Shown: positions 49,847 through 63,641, counted from the stretch's first letter. The stretch: 64,000 bases of DNA from Azadirachta indica (GCA_022749755.1 CM040446.1:13168367-13232366), one strand, 5' to 3'. Program-made: numbers and translations. The notes: a model not told the origin generated them from the letters alone.

Positions 49847-52800
49847 ATGCGCCATTTAAAAATTAGAGAGCCCGAGGAGAACCATGTGTTGTCCACGAAC
49901 CAGAAAAAATCAACCAAGATGATACCCAAAAGAGGAGATCGCGTAGAATATGTAAAAGATAGCGATAAGAAGAAAAAGGGAAGAAGAAGAGGTAAAGGAG
50001 CCAAAGTGGAGAGATTACAAGAATCAAAAGTTGATATAAATCTAAACGGTTCATGTAAAAGCCTCAGGTTCCACCGTAGGCCCGGTTATGGCCAGATGGG
50101 AACTAAATGCCTGGTTAAAGCCAACCATTTTCTTGCGGAGATACCAGGCTCAGACTTGATTCAATATAGTGTAAGTTTCAGCAACTATAGTGTGAATTTT
50201 TTTTTTTAAAAATTTTCGTAATGTCAATAGGTGATGTAATTAATGCTGTAACGTTTTGTACATGATGTTTCGTGGTCCAGGTTAGCATAAGCCCTGAAGT
50301 TACTTCGCGAAAATTGAACAAAGCAATTATGACTCAATTAGTTAAACTTCACAGAAAGAGTGACTTGGGGATGAGGCTCCCTGTTTATGATGGAGGAAAC
50401 ACCCTTTACACAGCTGGACCGCTACCTTTTACATCAAAAGCGTTTACCATAACATTAGTTGATGAAGATGAGGGAACATGTTACATAAGGCAATTCATTA
50501 GATGATTAATGACAATTCCTTTGAATTCGTCATGTGTTCTCGAAATTGATGATTTACTTTGGCCTCTGATTAAAGCTGTTGGAATAATGCTTTCAACGTA
50601 GGGTAATCTTATCAGGAAACGACAATTTAAAGTGACAATCAAGTTTGTAGCTCTTGCCAGTATGCTGTAGCTACGCGAGCTTCTTTCCGGGAAACAAGTT
50701 GATTACCCTCAAGAAGCCATTAAGATTATAGATATTGTGTTAAGGGAACTTGCAGCTCAAAGGTACACATTACTCTTTACAATTTTATTTGTGCATTAAC
50801 TCTCCATCTGGTATAAATTTAAGGCTATTGCCAGTAAATATTAAATTATTTTTTTCTTTTTCTGGATGCATATAGATATGTATCAGTTGGAAGGTTCCTT
50901 TATTTTCCTAACATTAAGAGACCAGAGCAGCTGGATGGCGGCTTAGAGTCATGGCGTGGCTTTTACCAGAGTATAAGACCTACTCAGATGGGATTGTCGC
51001 TAAATATTGGTGGGTCTTTGGAAACATTCTACTGACTGAAATACTGCTATGTTAGTCCATTTTAACTTCCAGAGTTCCTATTCTTCTTTTCTTACGTTTC
51101 TCATTATTCCAGACATGTCAACAACGGCATTCATTGAACCACTTCCAGTTGTTGATTTTGTTGCTAAAATTTTGCATAAAGATGTGCATTCAAGATCACT
51201 GTCAGAAGCAGACCAAGCTAAGGTAATATTTGTTATGGTGCAGAAACTAACAGATCATATCATTCATCGATGTGATGGTTCAGATAACTTTAGGCCATTT
51301 TATGTAATCACAATTAGCAATAGAGCAATGTAGGGATCCTGTATCACTCGAATTTATAATACTGCAGTAATTATACAATAATCTTGTTCTGGCCACTTGT
51401 CACAGCTCTAAATATAGCTTATAATTTCAAGTGATGTGCAACCTCAAAATCAAATTAACTGCTTCATCTAAAATGCAGCTGCATAAATTTAACCACTTGT
51501 GGGCTACACTATAGTTTTCTGGCTATGGAAGCCAATACATAGTACCCTGTTATTAGATATTCCTGATCAAAGTGTGGCCAACACAGTTTGCTTAATTAAT
51601 AATGGAAGAATTCACGGCTTTGACAAGTGCTGTAGCTGATAATGTTGTAAATCTCATTCATGGAGATGTGCTGCTTGATCATAGAATTAAGAGCTTGGCG
51701 ATTGAAGTTGTATGAAGATCTTAATTGGCCAAGGGCCTGTATTCGGGAAGTTTAAGTTTAATACAATTAACAGATGATATCGGTAAATCTTGTTTATGTT
51801 CAGAATAATCTACTTCATAGATTATAAATGTAGAGTTATGATTTGGTAATGTAATTAAGTTACAATATTTTATATTGTACAGGTTAAGAAAGCCCTTAGA
51901 GGTATCAAAGTTGAAGTAACTCACAGAGGAAACATACGAAGGAAGTATAGGATTTCAGGGTTAACAACACAGCCTACTAGGGAGTTAATGTATTTACTAT
52001 CTTCAACTTTATCCCCTGGTTGTTTTTATTCAGACAATTGCTCCTCTTTTTCTTTTTGTTTTCCATTTACCTTACCATGTCTAGTTACTAGGAAAATAAT
52101 CTTTTCCTTGCTCCTTTCAGTTTCCCACTTGATGAGAAAATGAACATGAAATCAGTTGTTGAATACTTTCAAGATGTATGGATATACCATCCTTTATAAC
52201 CCATCTACCTTGTCTTCAAGTTGGAAACCACAGGAAGGTGAACTATTTGCCCATGGAGGTATGCTCTCTTATTTCTATCATACCTCTTATGTGCAGCAAT
52301 TAAGATTTTTTTAGCTAATTCACGCTAATCTTATCACAGGCTTGCAAGATAGTTGAGGGACAGAGATGCACAAAAAGGCTGAACGAAAAGCAGATTACTT
52401 CTCTACTAAAGTTTTCATGCCAAAGACCTAATGAACAAGAGAAAGATATCTTAAAGGTCTACTTATGAGTCCCCTTAAATTGCTTAAGATACAGTAATGC
52501 TAGCCTCAGGGATCTCTGTCATTCCCCTTCTTCTAGATTTTGCACATTCCTTTACTTCACTCAATAATAACAAAATGTGATTGTATTAATCAACATGAGT
52601 TATGAATTTCTCAGTACAAATGCAGAAGATGATCATGCATGGATGATGAATTCTTCCAGGCTGCAATTTATGTTGTTAACCAAACAAAATGGCAGCTGTT
52701 GTTAAAAGTTCTTCTGTATCTTTGCAGACAGTACTCCAAAATGGTTATGACCAAGATCCGTATGCGGAGGAGTTTGGAATCAAAGTAGACAATAACCTTG

Positions 52801-55800
52801 TTGCAATTGAGGCTCGGGTTCTTCCAGCTCCTTGGGTAAAATGCAAAACCACACACCCAATGCACAAGTCGTTTGTATATGTAAAGTTAACAGTTTGCTC
52901 TTTGTTTACATTTAATAGTTGAAGTATAATGATTCTGGAAAAGAAAAGGAATATTTGCCTCAAGTCGGTCAATGGAATATGATGAACAAGGTTAGTTAAT
53001 GTCGTAATCTGAAAATGTTAAGATTTCATCATTTTTTTTTAGTATTAGACACAATTACTTGTATGCAATTTTGTTGGTTTAATAGCAGAAAGTGGTGAAT
53101 GGAAGCTCTGTAAGATATTGGTCATGTATTAACTTCTCCCGGAGTGTTCAAGAGAGCATTGCTGTGAGTTTTTGTCAAAAGTTGATTCATATGTGCCAAA
53201 CCTTAGGCATGGTAAACTTTCTTATATAAGTGATTGTTTTCAAATTTCCCATTATTGCCCACATTTTTAATCTGACACTATTGATATTTCTTCCCAGGAA
53301 TTTAACCAAGATCCAGTTATTCCAATACATTCTGCAAGACCAGATCGGGTGAAGAAGGCATTGAAGTATGTGTACCATGCTGCTGGAAACAAACTTGAAG
53401 GGAAAGAATTGGAGTTACTCATTGCCATTCTTCCTGACAACAACGGCTCTTTGTATGGTAGGGGACTGGTTTTTTGTGACTATATGCCAATCCTCATTTT
53501 ACAGAAGTTGGAAGATGCATCTTTGTGGATATAAATACGCTTGAAGATCACCAGGGACCAATGTGCATCTTTGCATTATAACTTGCCTTTGGTTTTACAA
53601 TTAACACATGCATTCCTTTCTCATGCTCCTGTTAGACTGGGGAAAGTAGGGTACAAATGATTATATAAGTGGGATTACCATGCAACTTCGATTCAGCAGA
53701 AAAGTGACCTGTTCCTCTGCATTCAGGTGATTTGAAACGAATTTGTGAAACAGATCTGGGATTGATTTCTCAGTGCTGCCTCACAAAACATGTCTTGAAG
53801 ATCAGCAAGCAGTACCTAGCAAATTTGTCTTTAAAAATCAATGTCAAGGTCTGTCAAAACTGTATGATATTACTGAAAATCAATAATATACTCGTGTTTG
53901 ATCTTAAACTTGCTTTCATTCATTTTTTATAGATGGGAGGAAGAAATACTGTGCTCTTAGATGCTTTAAGTTGGAGGATTCCTTTGGTCAGTAACATTCC
54001 AACAATCATTTTTGGAGCTGATGTAACTCATCCGGAGTCTGGAGAGGACTTAAGCCCATCTATAGCTCCTGTAAGTTCCAAATTAAATCTTATGGCTTGA
54101 AATCTTCTAGTTTGGCTATATTTAGCCATAACCACTACTTCTGCACAGGTTGTAGCCTCACAAGACTGGCCTGAAGTTACCAAGTATGCTGGCTTGGTAT
54201 GTGCTCAGCCTCATCGTCAAGAACTTATTCAAGATTTGTTCAAAACCTGGCAAGAACCTGAAAGGGATACAGTTACTGGGGGCATGATCAGGTTTGCACA
54301 ATCATGATCTGATTAGAGGATTGCATGACTAAACTTGGTTGTCGTGGGTTAATAATAGTCACCCTCTCAGCACTCCAAAGGAATCAAGCCCCTAGCTTTG
54401 CACTTTTTCTATAAATAAATTGTTAGCTGAGAAACTTGTATTTTGCTTGAAATCATTTTGTGCATGTAGTTATGGCTCCAATTCTCTGTGTCAACGGATA
54501 AGCTAATATACTAACTGGAAGATTATATTCATACTACTGCAGGGAGCTCTTGCTTTCGTTTAAGAAGGCAACCGGACAAAAACCCCTGAGAATAATATTT
54601 TACAGGTACATTCTAATAACCGTTAATCGATTCTTATTTGTTAAACATTGTGGTTAGAAAGTACAAGTTCAGTTTCCATTCTCCAGTCGAGAAATCCCTA
54701 TTGCTCAAATGTTTCAAATGCAGTTAATTTTGTGTTATCTCATCGATTATTCTTGTAGAGATGGAGTCAGTGAAGGACAGTTCTATCAGGTTCTGCTTTG
54801 CGAACTTGATGCCATTCGCAAGGTTCGTTCATGCTTCATTCTTGATTCTATTAATTATGCTTTTCCTGTATTTATACTCCGGCTATGTCCAGGCTTGTGC
54901 GTCACTGGAGCCTAGTTACCAACCTCCGGTAACATTTATTGTGGTCCAAAAGCGACACCATACAAGACTATTCTCAAGCAACCACAAAGATGGAAATAGC
55001 ACTGACAAGAGTGGAAATATCTTACCTAGTAATAACTTCTGATTGGTTAATGGATTACAAAAGTGTGCTCTGAAGAGCTAGCTACTTCCCTGCCAATGAT
55101 ATCATTCTCATGAAGAGTATGAAGAAGGTAAATAAATAAGCAACTGCTATTCAAAATCAAAACTGCCAAGAATCCTTTTAACATTATGTGACATCGCTAG
55201 CTGACCATCTACCATAATCGAGCAACTGCTAGTCAAAATAAAAACTGAGAATTGAGTACTTAATTAAATTGTTTTTCCCAAATGCAGGCACTGTGGTGGA
55301 CTCTAAGATTTGCCATCCTACTGAGTTTGACTTCTATCTATGTAGTCATGCAGGAATCCAGGTTTGGGTTAGAAAAGATGTTTTGAACTTATGCAAACGT
55401 ACCACATTCATGTATTTACGTTACATTGTATTGCAAATTAATTAACAGGGGACTAGTCGACCTGCACATTATCATGTTTTGTGGGACGAGAACAATTTTA
55501 CGGCTGATGAAATCCAATCTCTAACAAATAACCTCTGTTACACGTAAGGAGTTGATCAGTTCCCCAAGCTGTTCCTACAATATGCTTTCCGTTTACATGG
55601 TCTTATATTGATTAAGATATTGGTTGTAGGTATGCTTGGTGTACAAGATCGGTCTCTGTAGGTAAAACTCAGTCAAATCTCTTCTTTAATTATAGCTGAA
55701 TACACATGCACTGCAGCATTTAATTAAAGATACGTATGATGAATATGTAATATATATATATATATATATACACACACATGTATGCAGTGCCGCCTGCCTA

Positions 55801-55924
55801 TTATGCTCATCTAGCAGCCTACCGAGCTCGATTCTACATGGAACATGATGCACCTGAGAATGGTAAAATGCGTGATAATACATGCATAACAGATAGGTCT
55901 TGTGTCCGCCCTTACCTCCATTGA
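49847..55924 (+). pseudogene. AGO1/AGO10-type Argonaute gene, 21 exons, with stop and frameshifts
   Basis: Exons begin at 49847, 50281, 50876, 51113, 51883, 52121, 52340, 52728, 52919, 53089, 53298, 53727, 53933, 54149, 54543, 54759, 54893, 55288, 55449, 55630 and 55788, all with usable GT-AG borders. Domains in order are N (GTKCLVKANHFLAEIPG), PAZ ([29 protein letters not shown]), MID ([18 protein letters not shown]) and PIWI. The slicer residues are present: Asp in FGADVTHP, Glu in QELIQDL, Asp in YRDGVSEG, His in [19 protein letters not shown] and [11 protein letters not shown] resemble AGO10 most. Defects: non-homologous sequence at about 50482-50613, an in-frame TAG at 50668, indels in exon 6 (stop TAA at 52197), and a missing base near 55911 that cuts off the conserved C-terminus VKNVMFYC. 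A functional protein is unlikely unless the assembly is wrong; AGO proteins load small RNAs for silencing. Confidence 0.83.
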
Positions 55925-58273
55925 AAGATAAGGTGAAGAACGTGATGTTTTATTGTTAACTACCAGTAATAAACAGTGGAACATAAGATTATTTTTATTA
56001 TTATATATGTATGTGCAAGTATGGTATTTGAGTATCATTCGAAATTTCGGAAATGCAACTAACAAGCTTTTCTCAGTCACTGTAATAACTAATATATGTA
56101 TATATATGTCAAGAGGACAGCGACACGTACATTTTGTGAATCATTATTGTGTATAAAATTCTAAAGTTGGAATCTATTACATTATAAAAGTATATTTTAA
56201 AATTGGAGTGATGATCTTTAATTTAGTATTCTTGCTAAATGGAATTATTAAATATGAAAAATAAGTGAGTGAGAAAATTGTGATAGATTAAAGTATGTAC
56301 TTACTAGCAAATGGGATTTTGTAAAAGAAGCTAACTGACTGTTATAACAGTTGAATGTCGAAAATCAAATATCTATAAATGGGTTTGGTAAAATCTCGCT
56401 TTCAAAAGATTTCAAAATTTTTGAATTCTGTGTGAAAGTTAATGGGATAGTCATAGGAGGATGCTTCGAACGTTTACAAGAGTTTGTCAAAAAAAAAAAA
56501 AAGAGAGAGAGAGAGAGAAGTCAATACTTTCAGCTTGAGGAGACATCTTTTTTTTCTTTTTCAATATCTTTTAAAAAAAAAAAATCCTAAATGAATTTAA
56601 CAAATTTATAGTTGTAAGGATTAATTCTTTGTGAGTGATGAGTAAATTGCTTTGAAATCAAATGGGCTTCCTTCCAAAACCGAAGTTAAATTTAGGTGTT
56701 AGATACTTGGGAAGTTGAAGAAGAGAAAGGAAGGAGGAGATTCATTGAAAATTGGAAAAAATAGGGAAGGATATAAAATTAATAAAATTGCAGAAAATGA
56801 GAGAATCAGGGGTAAGGGTATAAATGGAAAGGAGATGGAGTGGACCACAACTGTTTCTGAAAACGTAGTGGGACCTAGAAGGTTGATGGTTCATTCGATG
56901 GTGGAGTGAATCTTTAATTTAAACGACAGGTCACCGTCAATTTCACGAATTGAATTGAATTGAATTCTCACTCCTGTTTATAGCAAAGGAGAGCGAAAGG
57001 TAAAATCGCTGTCTACACGTGGAAAGATTTTGACACGTGAACATGCTGCCATCTATCTGCGCCATTGTGTGGTTCCCACTTCTTTTTATTCTCGTGGGCC
57101 ATCCTATTCGTCCTCCTCCTCCTCCTCCTCCTCCTCCTCATGTATCTCTCTCAATCGGGAGAGAGGAAGAGGAGATCCTCAATCCAATCAATCGAAAACC
57201 ACGTGAAACTGAACGTAGAAAAAAAAAAAACTATATTATATCATATTATAAAATTTTTCTAATATATGCACTTTTTAATTTTAAATTAATTAAGACGTTA
57301 AAATGTACGTGAATTTATTTTTTATTTTGTTAAAATTAATATGTGGATTAAATAAATGAAGGGAGGGGAAGAGAGCGCGCCAGTCGCTCTGTGTGTGTGT
57401 GTGTGTTGTGACGATATGTGATGTGAATGGGACTATTTTTATTTTCTCACTCTGGGTCTGGCCTGTGCTGTGCTGTGCTGTGCCTCATTATTACGGTTAG
57501 GGGTCCCGTTAGCTTAATTGCTTTCCTTTTTTGATTTTGTTGCAGAAATTCACATGCCCCCCATCAGTTCTCTCGACTGGATATCGATATCATCTGCATG
57601 AAATCAAAAGGATACATACTGCACACAGTAGTCATTACTTTGTATTGGTTTCACATGCAAGTGTTTGCAAGATGTCTGCTCCCTACTTCTCATTTATTTA
57701 GGCGCCTTTCAAATATTGACCATGTAAATTATTAATAATTTCCAAACCCTTTTTAAATGTTTGATTGATTATGCAAAGTTATTAAATCCGTAGAAAGATC
57801 ATAATTGTAATTGTATAGTTATTTATACAGTTGGTGGTTGAGTGTAAGGGGGCCGCGGCCAGGGCCAGTGTCTGGTCACAAGTGGCACTCAAAGCCTTTT
57901 GAGTGGACAGAAAAGTGTAAATTAGACTTCTGAACCAAATTCTATAACTAGCAAGTGTGAGGTACCTGTTTTAATCCCTTTATGAATAGGCAAATAGCTT
58001 TTCATCAACATTATTATGTATTACCAAGTACACTCTTGATTGACAGCCTCTTGTGCCCATTTCTGCATGCCCGCCTATTCTTCCTTTCTTTCCCTCTTTT
58101 TTCTTTTTTTTTTTTTTTTTTTTTTTTTCACACACTCATACCCTATTACACTATTCCTTTCTAACGGCTGTATAAATTGCTACAGCTCAACAAAACACAT
58201 CCTAAATTTAATAATGTATGTAACCTCGCAACCTAAATAGCCTATATACTGATAACCCCCCCTCTCCTCTCTC

Positions 58274-58365
<92 letters not shown>

Positions 58366-58682
58366 CACGCGCGGGCGCACAAACCTGAATTTATTTTAAA
58401 ACCTTCGTCTTCATGATGAAGTGTATGCCCATTGTCATCAATGTGTAAATGTGACAATTAATCAGAGTGGATGTGTTGCTGTCCATATTAGTCTCTTAAA
58501 AGTATATTAGTTGCATGAACAGAACAGGTAATAAAAACAATGCACAACCACAACGTGGTAACTGTACATATTTGATTATATACTCAAACTGAAAATCTCA
58601 TTCAAACCAAAAAAGGGAGGACCATTACCAACTAGTACAAAATTTACAACATAATATGGATACTAATAAAATTAACTATTAA
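55925..58682. other. Intergenic DNA between the tail-to-tail Argonaute and GRAS genes
   Basis: Contains the remaining Argonaute 3' frame (to about 55966), a GA run (about 56503-56518), a CTC/CCT repeat (57111-57139), a TG run (about 57391-57407) and long T tracts (58098-58128). G-box-like ACACGTGG and ACACGTGA occur near 57014-57039. No gene is supported; the end next to 58683 should hold the GRAS 3' untranslated region. Confidence 0.55.
58263..58366. repeat. Compound CT-TA-TG microsatellite
   Basis: About 60 bp of CT repeat, then about ten TA units, then about eleven TG units. It lies about 320 bp beyond the stop codon of the GRAS gene and could fall in its 3' region. Confidence 0.93.
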
Positions 58683-60272
58683 TTATTTATTACTCCAATG
58701 ATTCATGATGTTATCGGGCACGGCTTGCCAAGCCGAAGCCGCGATTAGAGGCCGGTTATGCCAGCCGAGTGTCAAACACCCTTCGTTTTCCTCAACACAG
58801 TAACCCTCGGCGGAGAACAGAGTCAGTAGCATACTGGCTTGCCTAAACGCATTAGACCCGAGATGTAAAGGTCTAAAACCCGCCTCTGAAAGCCGCCCCC
58901 TCCACTCAGCCAGTGGCTCGTGTCTCTCCACTCTAGCCGAACCCTCACAACATACCACGTTACATATCTCTCTTTGTATATAAATCTCCGCCAAAGCCTT
59001 TTCCGGCTGCAGCGGACAAGCCTCCAGCGAATCAAACATCGTTGAATAATAGTACAAAGCCGTTGTGAATCGGTCCAAGAATTCTGGTTGGTTGTGATTG
59101 GCTTCTTGCTCAACTACCGTCATTATCTTCGGGTTCAAGTTCCGGATCCAACCCAGCACCATTTCCATGGGTGAATTTCTGATTGGGTCGGACCCCAGCA
59201 GTTTATGCAGCTGCATGATTGAGTTCACCGCCAAGGCTTCTTTAGGGCGGACCTGGAGCATCCAAGGTTTCACATCCTCAAGCCGGGAAGCCGCCACGCC
59301 ACGAAAAGCGAACCTGATGTTCACGGACCGAGCCAACTCGGCGAGTCGCAACCCTATTTCCCGGAGCGAGTCACGTCCGTCTGGGGACGGTGGGCCAATG
59401 CCGGTCAACCGTAGAAGCGGGGGTCCACCCGGACGCAGAGCCAGCGCCTGTATTAATGCCGGCCATTGCAATCCATGCATTAAATTGAAATCAACCACGT
59501 GGACACTATCGTGGCCGTCGAATGCTTCTAAAATGGCCTGATTAGCGGTGAAGTGAGCGAATTTTAAGTAGGGACAGGCCTCGTAAAAGTGATGATAGAG
59601 AATCTCGTTTTCGTAAGCCGATGCGCAAACGGAGCCCCCGACTCCCAGAATTCGAAGATTCAACGCGTCAATGAAGTAACCGGCAACTTTTCCGATTCCG
59701 CGAGTGGTATTAACACGAGTCAATAAGGCCTTCAGATCTTCAATCAAGGAACCAGCCAATGCGAGGTCTCCGCGTTGCACTGACTCGGCACAAGTCATTA
59801 AGATGTGAACCAACCTTATCCCGGAATCTTCTTCCATAGAGGAAACGAGCATCAACTGCTGTTGTTGCTGAGAAATATCCTGCTGTGGTGTAAAATGATT
59901 GTCGGACACGAAGTTGTTAACAACCGCGTGATTAACAGAGGGGCCGGCTATGAGATCAGGAAAATCTGGTAGATCGGAGGGTAGAGATGCGGGGTGGTTG
60001 AATTCGGAAAGGAGAGAATCGACCCAGGAAGCGAGATCAGAGGGATTGTAATGGACGGTATCAGAAGCGAGTTGAGAAATTTCAGCAGTAGAGTTGACCA
60101 TGACGTTTTCGAGTCGTTCAAGTCGCTGAGCGACCTGTCTGAGCTCGGAAGAGCGTACCTTGTAGCCAGCTCCAGCGAGTAAGCCATCTATGTCGGGGGA
60201 AGGTTTGGTGGCAGAGCAAGAGGAGCTTCCGCTGCTGCTTCCAGCCGAGGCAGTAGAGTCGTATTGCTCCAT
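58683..60272 (-). CDS. DELLA-type GRAS transcriptional regulator with DGLLA variant motif, 529 aa, intronless
   Basis: A single open frame of 529 residues from MEQYDSTAS to NHWSNK, a size typical of DELLA proteins. After a Ser-rich N-terminus, the DELLA motif position reads DGLLA (residues 29-33), followed by GYKVRSSEL, LERLE (51-55) and TVHYNP (72-77). A Gln-rich linker (about 130-140) precedes the GRAS domain: first leucine-rich region (about 152-235), VHVVD (257-261), second leucine-rich region, PFYRE-type region (about 390-440), RVER (447-450) and the C-terminal SAW region (ending near 515). DELLA proteins are nuclear repressors of gibberellin responses and are degraded when the GID1 receptor binds their DELLA/LExLE/VHYNP segment. 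The Glu to Gly change in the first motif may weaken gibberellin-driven turnover; that is inference. The frame is intact, so I expect a functional gene. Confidence 0.95.
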   Translation of the reverse strand: MEQYDSTASAGSSSGSSSCSATKPSPDIDGLLAGAGYKVRSSELRQVAQRLERLENVMVNSTAEISQLASDTVHYNPSDLASWVDSLLSEFNHPASLPSDLPDFPDLIAGPSVNHAVVNNFVSDNHFTPQQDISQQQQQLMLVSSMEEDSGIRLVHILMTCAESVQRGDLALAGSLIEDLKALLTRVNTTRGIGKVAGYFIDALNLRILGVGGSVCASAYENEILYHHFYEACPYLKFAHFTANQAILEAFDGHDSVHVVDFNLMHGLQWPALIQALALRPGGPPLLRLTGIGPPSPDGRDSLREIGLRLAELARSVNIRFAFRGVAASRLEDVKPWMLQVRPKEALAVNSIMQLHKLLGSDPIRNSPMEMVLGWIRNLNPKIMTVVEQEANHNQPEFLDRFTTALYYYSTMFDSLEACPLQPEKALAEIYIQREICNVVCCEGSARVERHEPLAEWRGRLSEAGFRPLHLGSNAFRQASMLLTLFSAEGYCVEENEGCLTLGWHNRPLIAASAWQAVPDNIMNHWSNK

Positions 60273-60700
60273 GTTTTCTTTTATGATAAAGAAATGTGTT
60301 TAATTAACGTAATTAAGGTAGCTACCTAGCTAGGAAGGTTAAGTTGATGAAGTGTGTAAGAGAAGCGAGTTTATTTTGTGGGTTTTATTGGTCATCCCGG
60401 ATTCTGTGAAGAGTAGAGAGAGAGAGAGTGGCGGTTTTGAAAAGGGGGCAAGAGAAAGAGAAAAAGCGAAGATACTACTACTACTACTACTACTAGGTAG
60501 CGAAAAGTGATAAGTGAAAGTGAGGAGAAGATGGGTTTTTGAAAAAGGGGGAACAACACAACAACGTAGTAGAGAAGATGGAGTGAGTGCGAGTATGTGA
60601 GTGTGAGTGTGAGTGTGAGTGAGTGGATGACATCGCGTGTACTAATGTATCAGTAGTGCTAGAGTTATTACCATGAAATCTTTTTTTACTATTATTTTTG
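60273..60700 (-). promoter_or_regulatory. 5' leader and proximal promoter of the GRAS gene
   Basis: Rich in GA, ACT (60474-60496) and GAGTGTGAGT-type (about 60596-60625) repeats. Pyrimidine-rich on the coding strand, as is usual for plant 5' leaders of this family. No clear TATA box could be fixed. Confidence 0.5.
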
Positions 60701-62489
60701 CATTCTTTATATATATATATATATATATATATTCATATACCATATTTCTCTTATTTCATTTCCCACCACCTTACTACTTTTTCTTTCTTTCTTTCTTTCT
60801 TTTTATTTGTACATTATATTATATTATATTATAATGTTGTTTCTCTCTTTCCTTTCTCCTATATATTTATATTATTTCGATATTCGTGTTAAATAAATAA
60901 TTAAATTCTGTTAGTATATACACATCATCGGTACTGTTACAAAAATATATATATTATGCATGCATTATTATATATATATATATACATATCTACGTCAAAG
61001 CAATTGTTATTAAATTGAACGGTGGACGCAACCTAAAAGGACGCCCATAAAATAAAATAAAATAATCCCCCGTCCCCTGCGCTTACAATGTATATTGTTG
61101 ATATTAAAATTTACAATTTCAATATCTAACAGTAAGGATTGAATTCTTTTCACGAGTTTCTGTGATCTTTCTCTCCTCTCTTGGCCGTACTCCCACTGCG
61201 GCTATGATCGAAGGTCTTTTTTCTCTTCTTCGGCGTACACTCCCTTGTTCCTTAGTTGAAAAGAAAATTTTTCTCCCTGCCTGAGTTGAAGCTGTCATAC
61301 ATAGACTGTTGGTTTCTTTATTTTAATAGAATGTATAGTGTACCCTAACAGAGTTTCAGTATGTTTTAAATTAGGACTATCAACTCCAATTTTCTTTCCT
61401 CGGAAGATTTGAGCAAGTAACGATTGCATTGTGTTTAAGACAGTAGCCCGATCCCCTTAATCAAATATTAATGGATTCCTACTGATTTGGGGCTTGCTAA
61501 AATTATGGTTTACCCATATCTTATCCGAACAGATTTTTTAATATAACACCTAATTAAACGTGGTCTAATCAGAATCCACCTTTGATTGAATTGAACAGGA
61601 CCCAAAAGAATTGACCAGATAATGACTCTTGTTGATCCGAGGCCAATTGACTCTGCTGGTCTGAGGCCATTTCCCTAAACATATATAACTCTACTTGACA
61701 CATTCGTCTATAGTATGGTAGTATGTGTTTTAGGGTCGTCATCTTTAACAGAAAAACAAATGTTGACATAATCTACGTCGTAATTATTCCACTTCTTTAT
61801 ACCTGCATACATTGGGCATGAAAATTATGTCAACCATAAATGGTACAAGTGTACATGTACACGTAACAAAATGGTTGATATAAAGAATATTTATTTCAAT
61901 TCGGATTTTATGTTAAACTGAAAATGACATTTTAACAAATTGAAAGCGCTACCAATATTTTATTATGCTAACAAACAATATATAATTTCTTCTAATTAAT
62001 TAATTGATTCTGCTAAACATACTTTTCATTACCAAGAAGATCTCAATTATATAATTAACTAATGAATTAATTAATTAGTTCTTCTTTTTTTTTTTTTTTC
62101 TTTAGCACGTCAGTGCCCAGTACTCCTCATCTAGCAATGAAGCTCGGATGGGGAAATTATTGAATATAGTAACATAATAATCAAATATCATATCAGTACA
62201 CATTGACATTGTTAGGTAGCTGAGAGTAGAGGAGGTGCGTTGTAAATGACCTAATATTCGGTACTGAGACCCCGTGTTAATTAAGCAAACACATCAAACT
62301 GGTATCTTCCTCTTCCAGCCGAGAGAGACATATACCCGTAAATTTATATATGTTCTGTCAATTTTTCTTATCAAAATTAAGCTAACATTACATTAAGTTA
62401 CAGCTTAATTATGAAGATTAATTAAGACGACAATAATATTTTGTATTTTATTTTAGTACGATACTTGCAAGTTGGCAATTTACAAGTAT

Positions 62490-62491
<2 letters not shown>

Positions 62492-62543
<52 letters not shown>

Positions 62544-62557
62544 TATTATTATTATTA
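62492..62557. repeat. (ATT)n microsatellite
   Basis: About 22 consecutive ATT units with one interruption. Likely highly polymorphic. Confidence 0.92.
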
Positions 62558-63641
62558 TATATAATTGCATTCATCAACATTGTTAATTAGAAATTAATTT
62601 AGGGGTATTCACCTAAAGTATTAATAACTATCACTTAAAAAAAACAAATATGAAGATTGTACTACTTACCTCCTTTTACGTTATAATATTAAAAAATATA
62701 TATATTTTTATTATTTTTAATATGTGGGCAATCAACCACAAAAGTTCTATACATGTAATTCATATTTTTGTAGAAACAAAAAATGTGTCAAATTAATTTT
62801 TTGATAAAAATAATAAAGTTAATGACATTTTAGTAATTGCATACATTGATATTAGTCAAATAAAATGTAAAAAGAAATAAGTGATACAATTCTAATACTT
62901 TTTATTCAAGGGATAGTTGTTGATATTCAAAGAAAGCATGTGATAATACCCGCATATACATAGAGTAGGTTATATAACTCAATAATGCACGCATTTTTTT
63001 GTTTTAATCTACGTGAAGATATGATATGAAATTAGAATAAATATTAATAATTATTGTTATCAAGTATTAATTACTATTATAAAACTCTGAACAATATTAA
63101 AGTGAAAAACTTATTACGGCCAAGGGAAATCAAGGAAAGGCGCGCAGACAATTAAAATGATAAAGGTGGGCTTAGCAAGCAGCAGCTGGAGCGGGTGGAG
63201 GAGGTGGGGGCGTCGGTATTATTTTAATTTAATAGAGGAGAATTATAGTCAAAGTAGTGGACAATTAGGTCCACGTCTAATAGTAAGTGTAGTGCAATAT
63301 GCATTGCTTTGTGAATTTGAATTTGATGATTCTGTTTCTGTATTAACTAACACATTGCTCAAGCGAAACAACAACATCCATAGTGTTTGACCCACCCTAT
63401 TCGTTTTCGCTTTCTCTATCTTCTTCTATTTTTATTTTTTTTCTTTAATTAAAAAAGTTCTTGATTGCGACCAAAAGTATATCACCATTTAAATTCCAAC
63501 CAATTAATGTTATTATAGTGTGTTGAAAATTTTTTATAAAATAAATATTAATACATCGTTCGTACATGTGATATAGTTGAAACAGTTTAAAACAGAAAAC
63601 AATGAAAATGAAATATAAAGATACTGACGACATGCCATGAA

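Noticed and set aside
59098..59541. 147-codon open frame on the plus strand inside the GRAS gene
   Set aside because: It lies opposite the 529-residue GRAS frame, which has clear domain motifs; the antisense frame is a by-product of its codon use.
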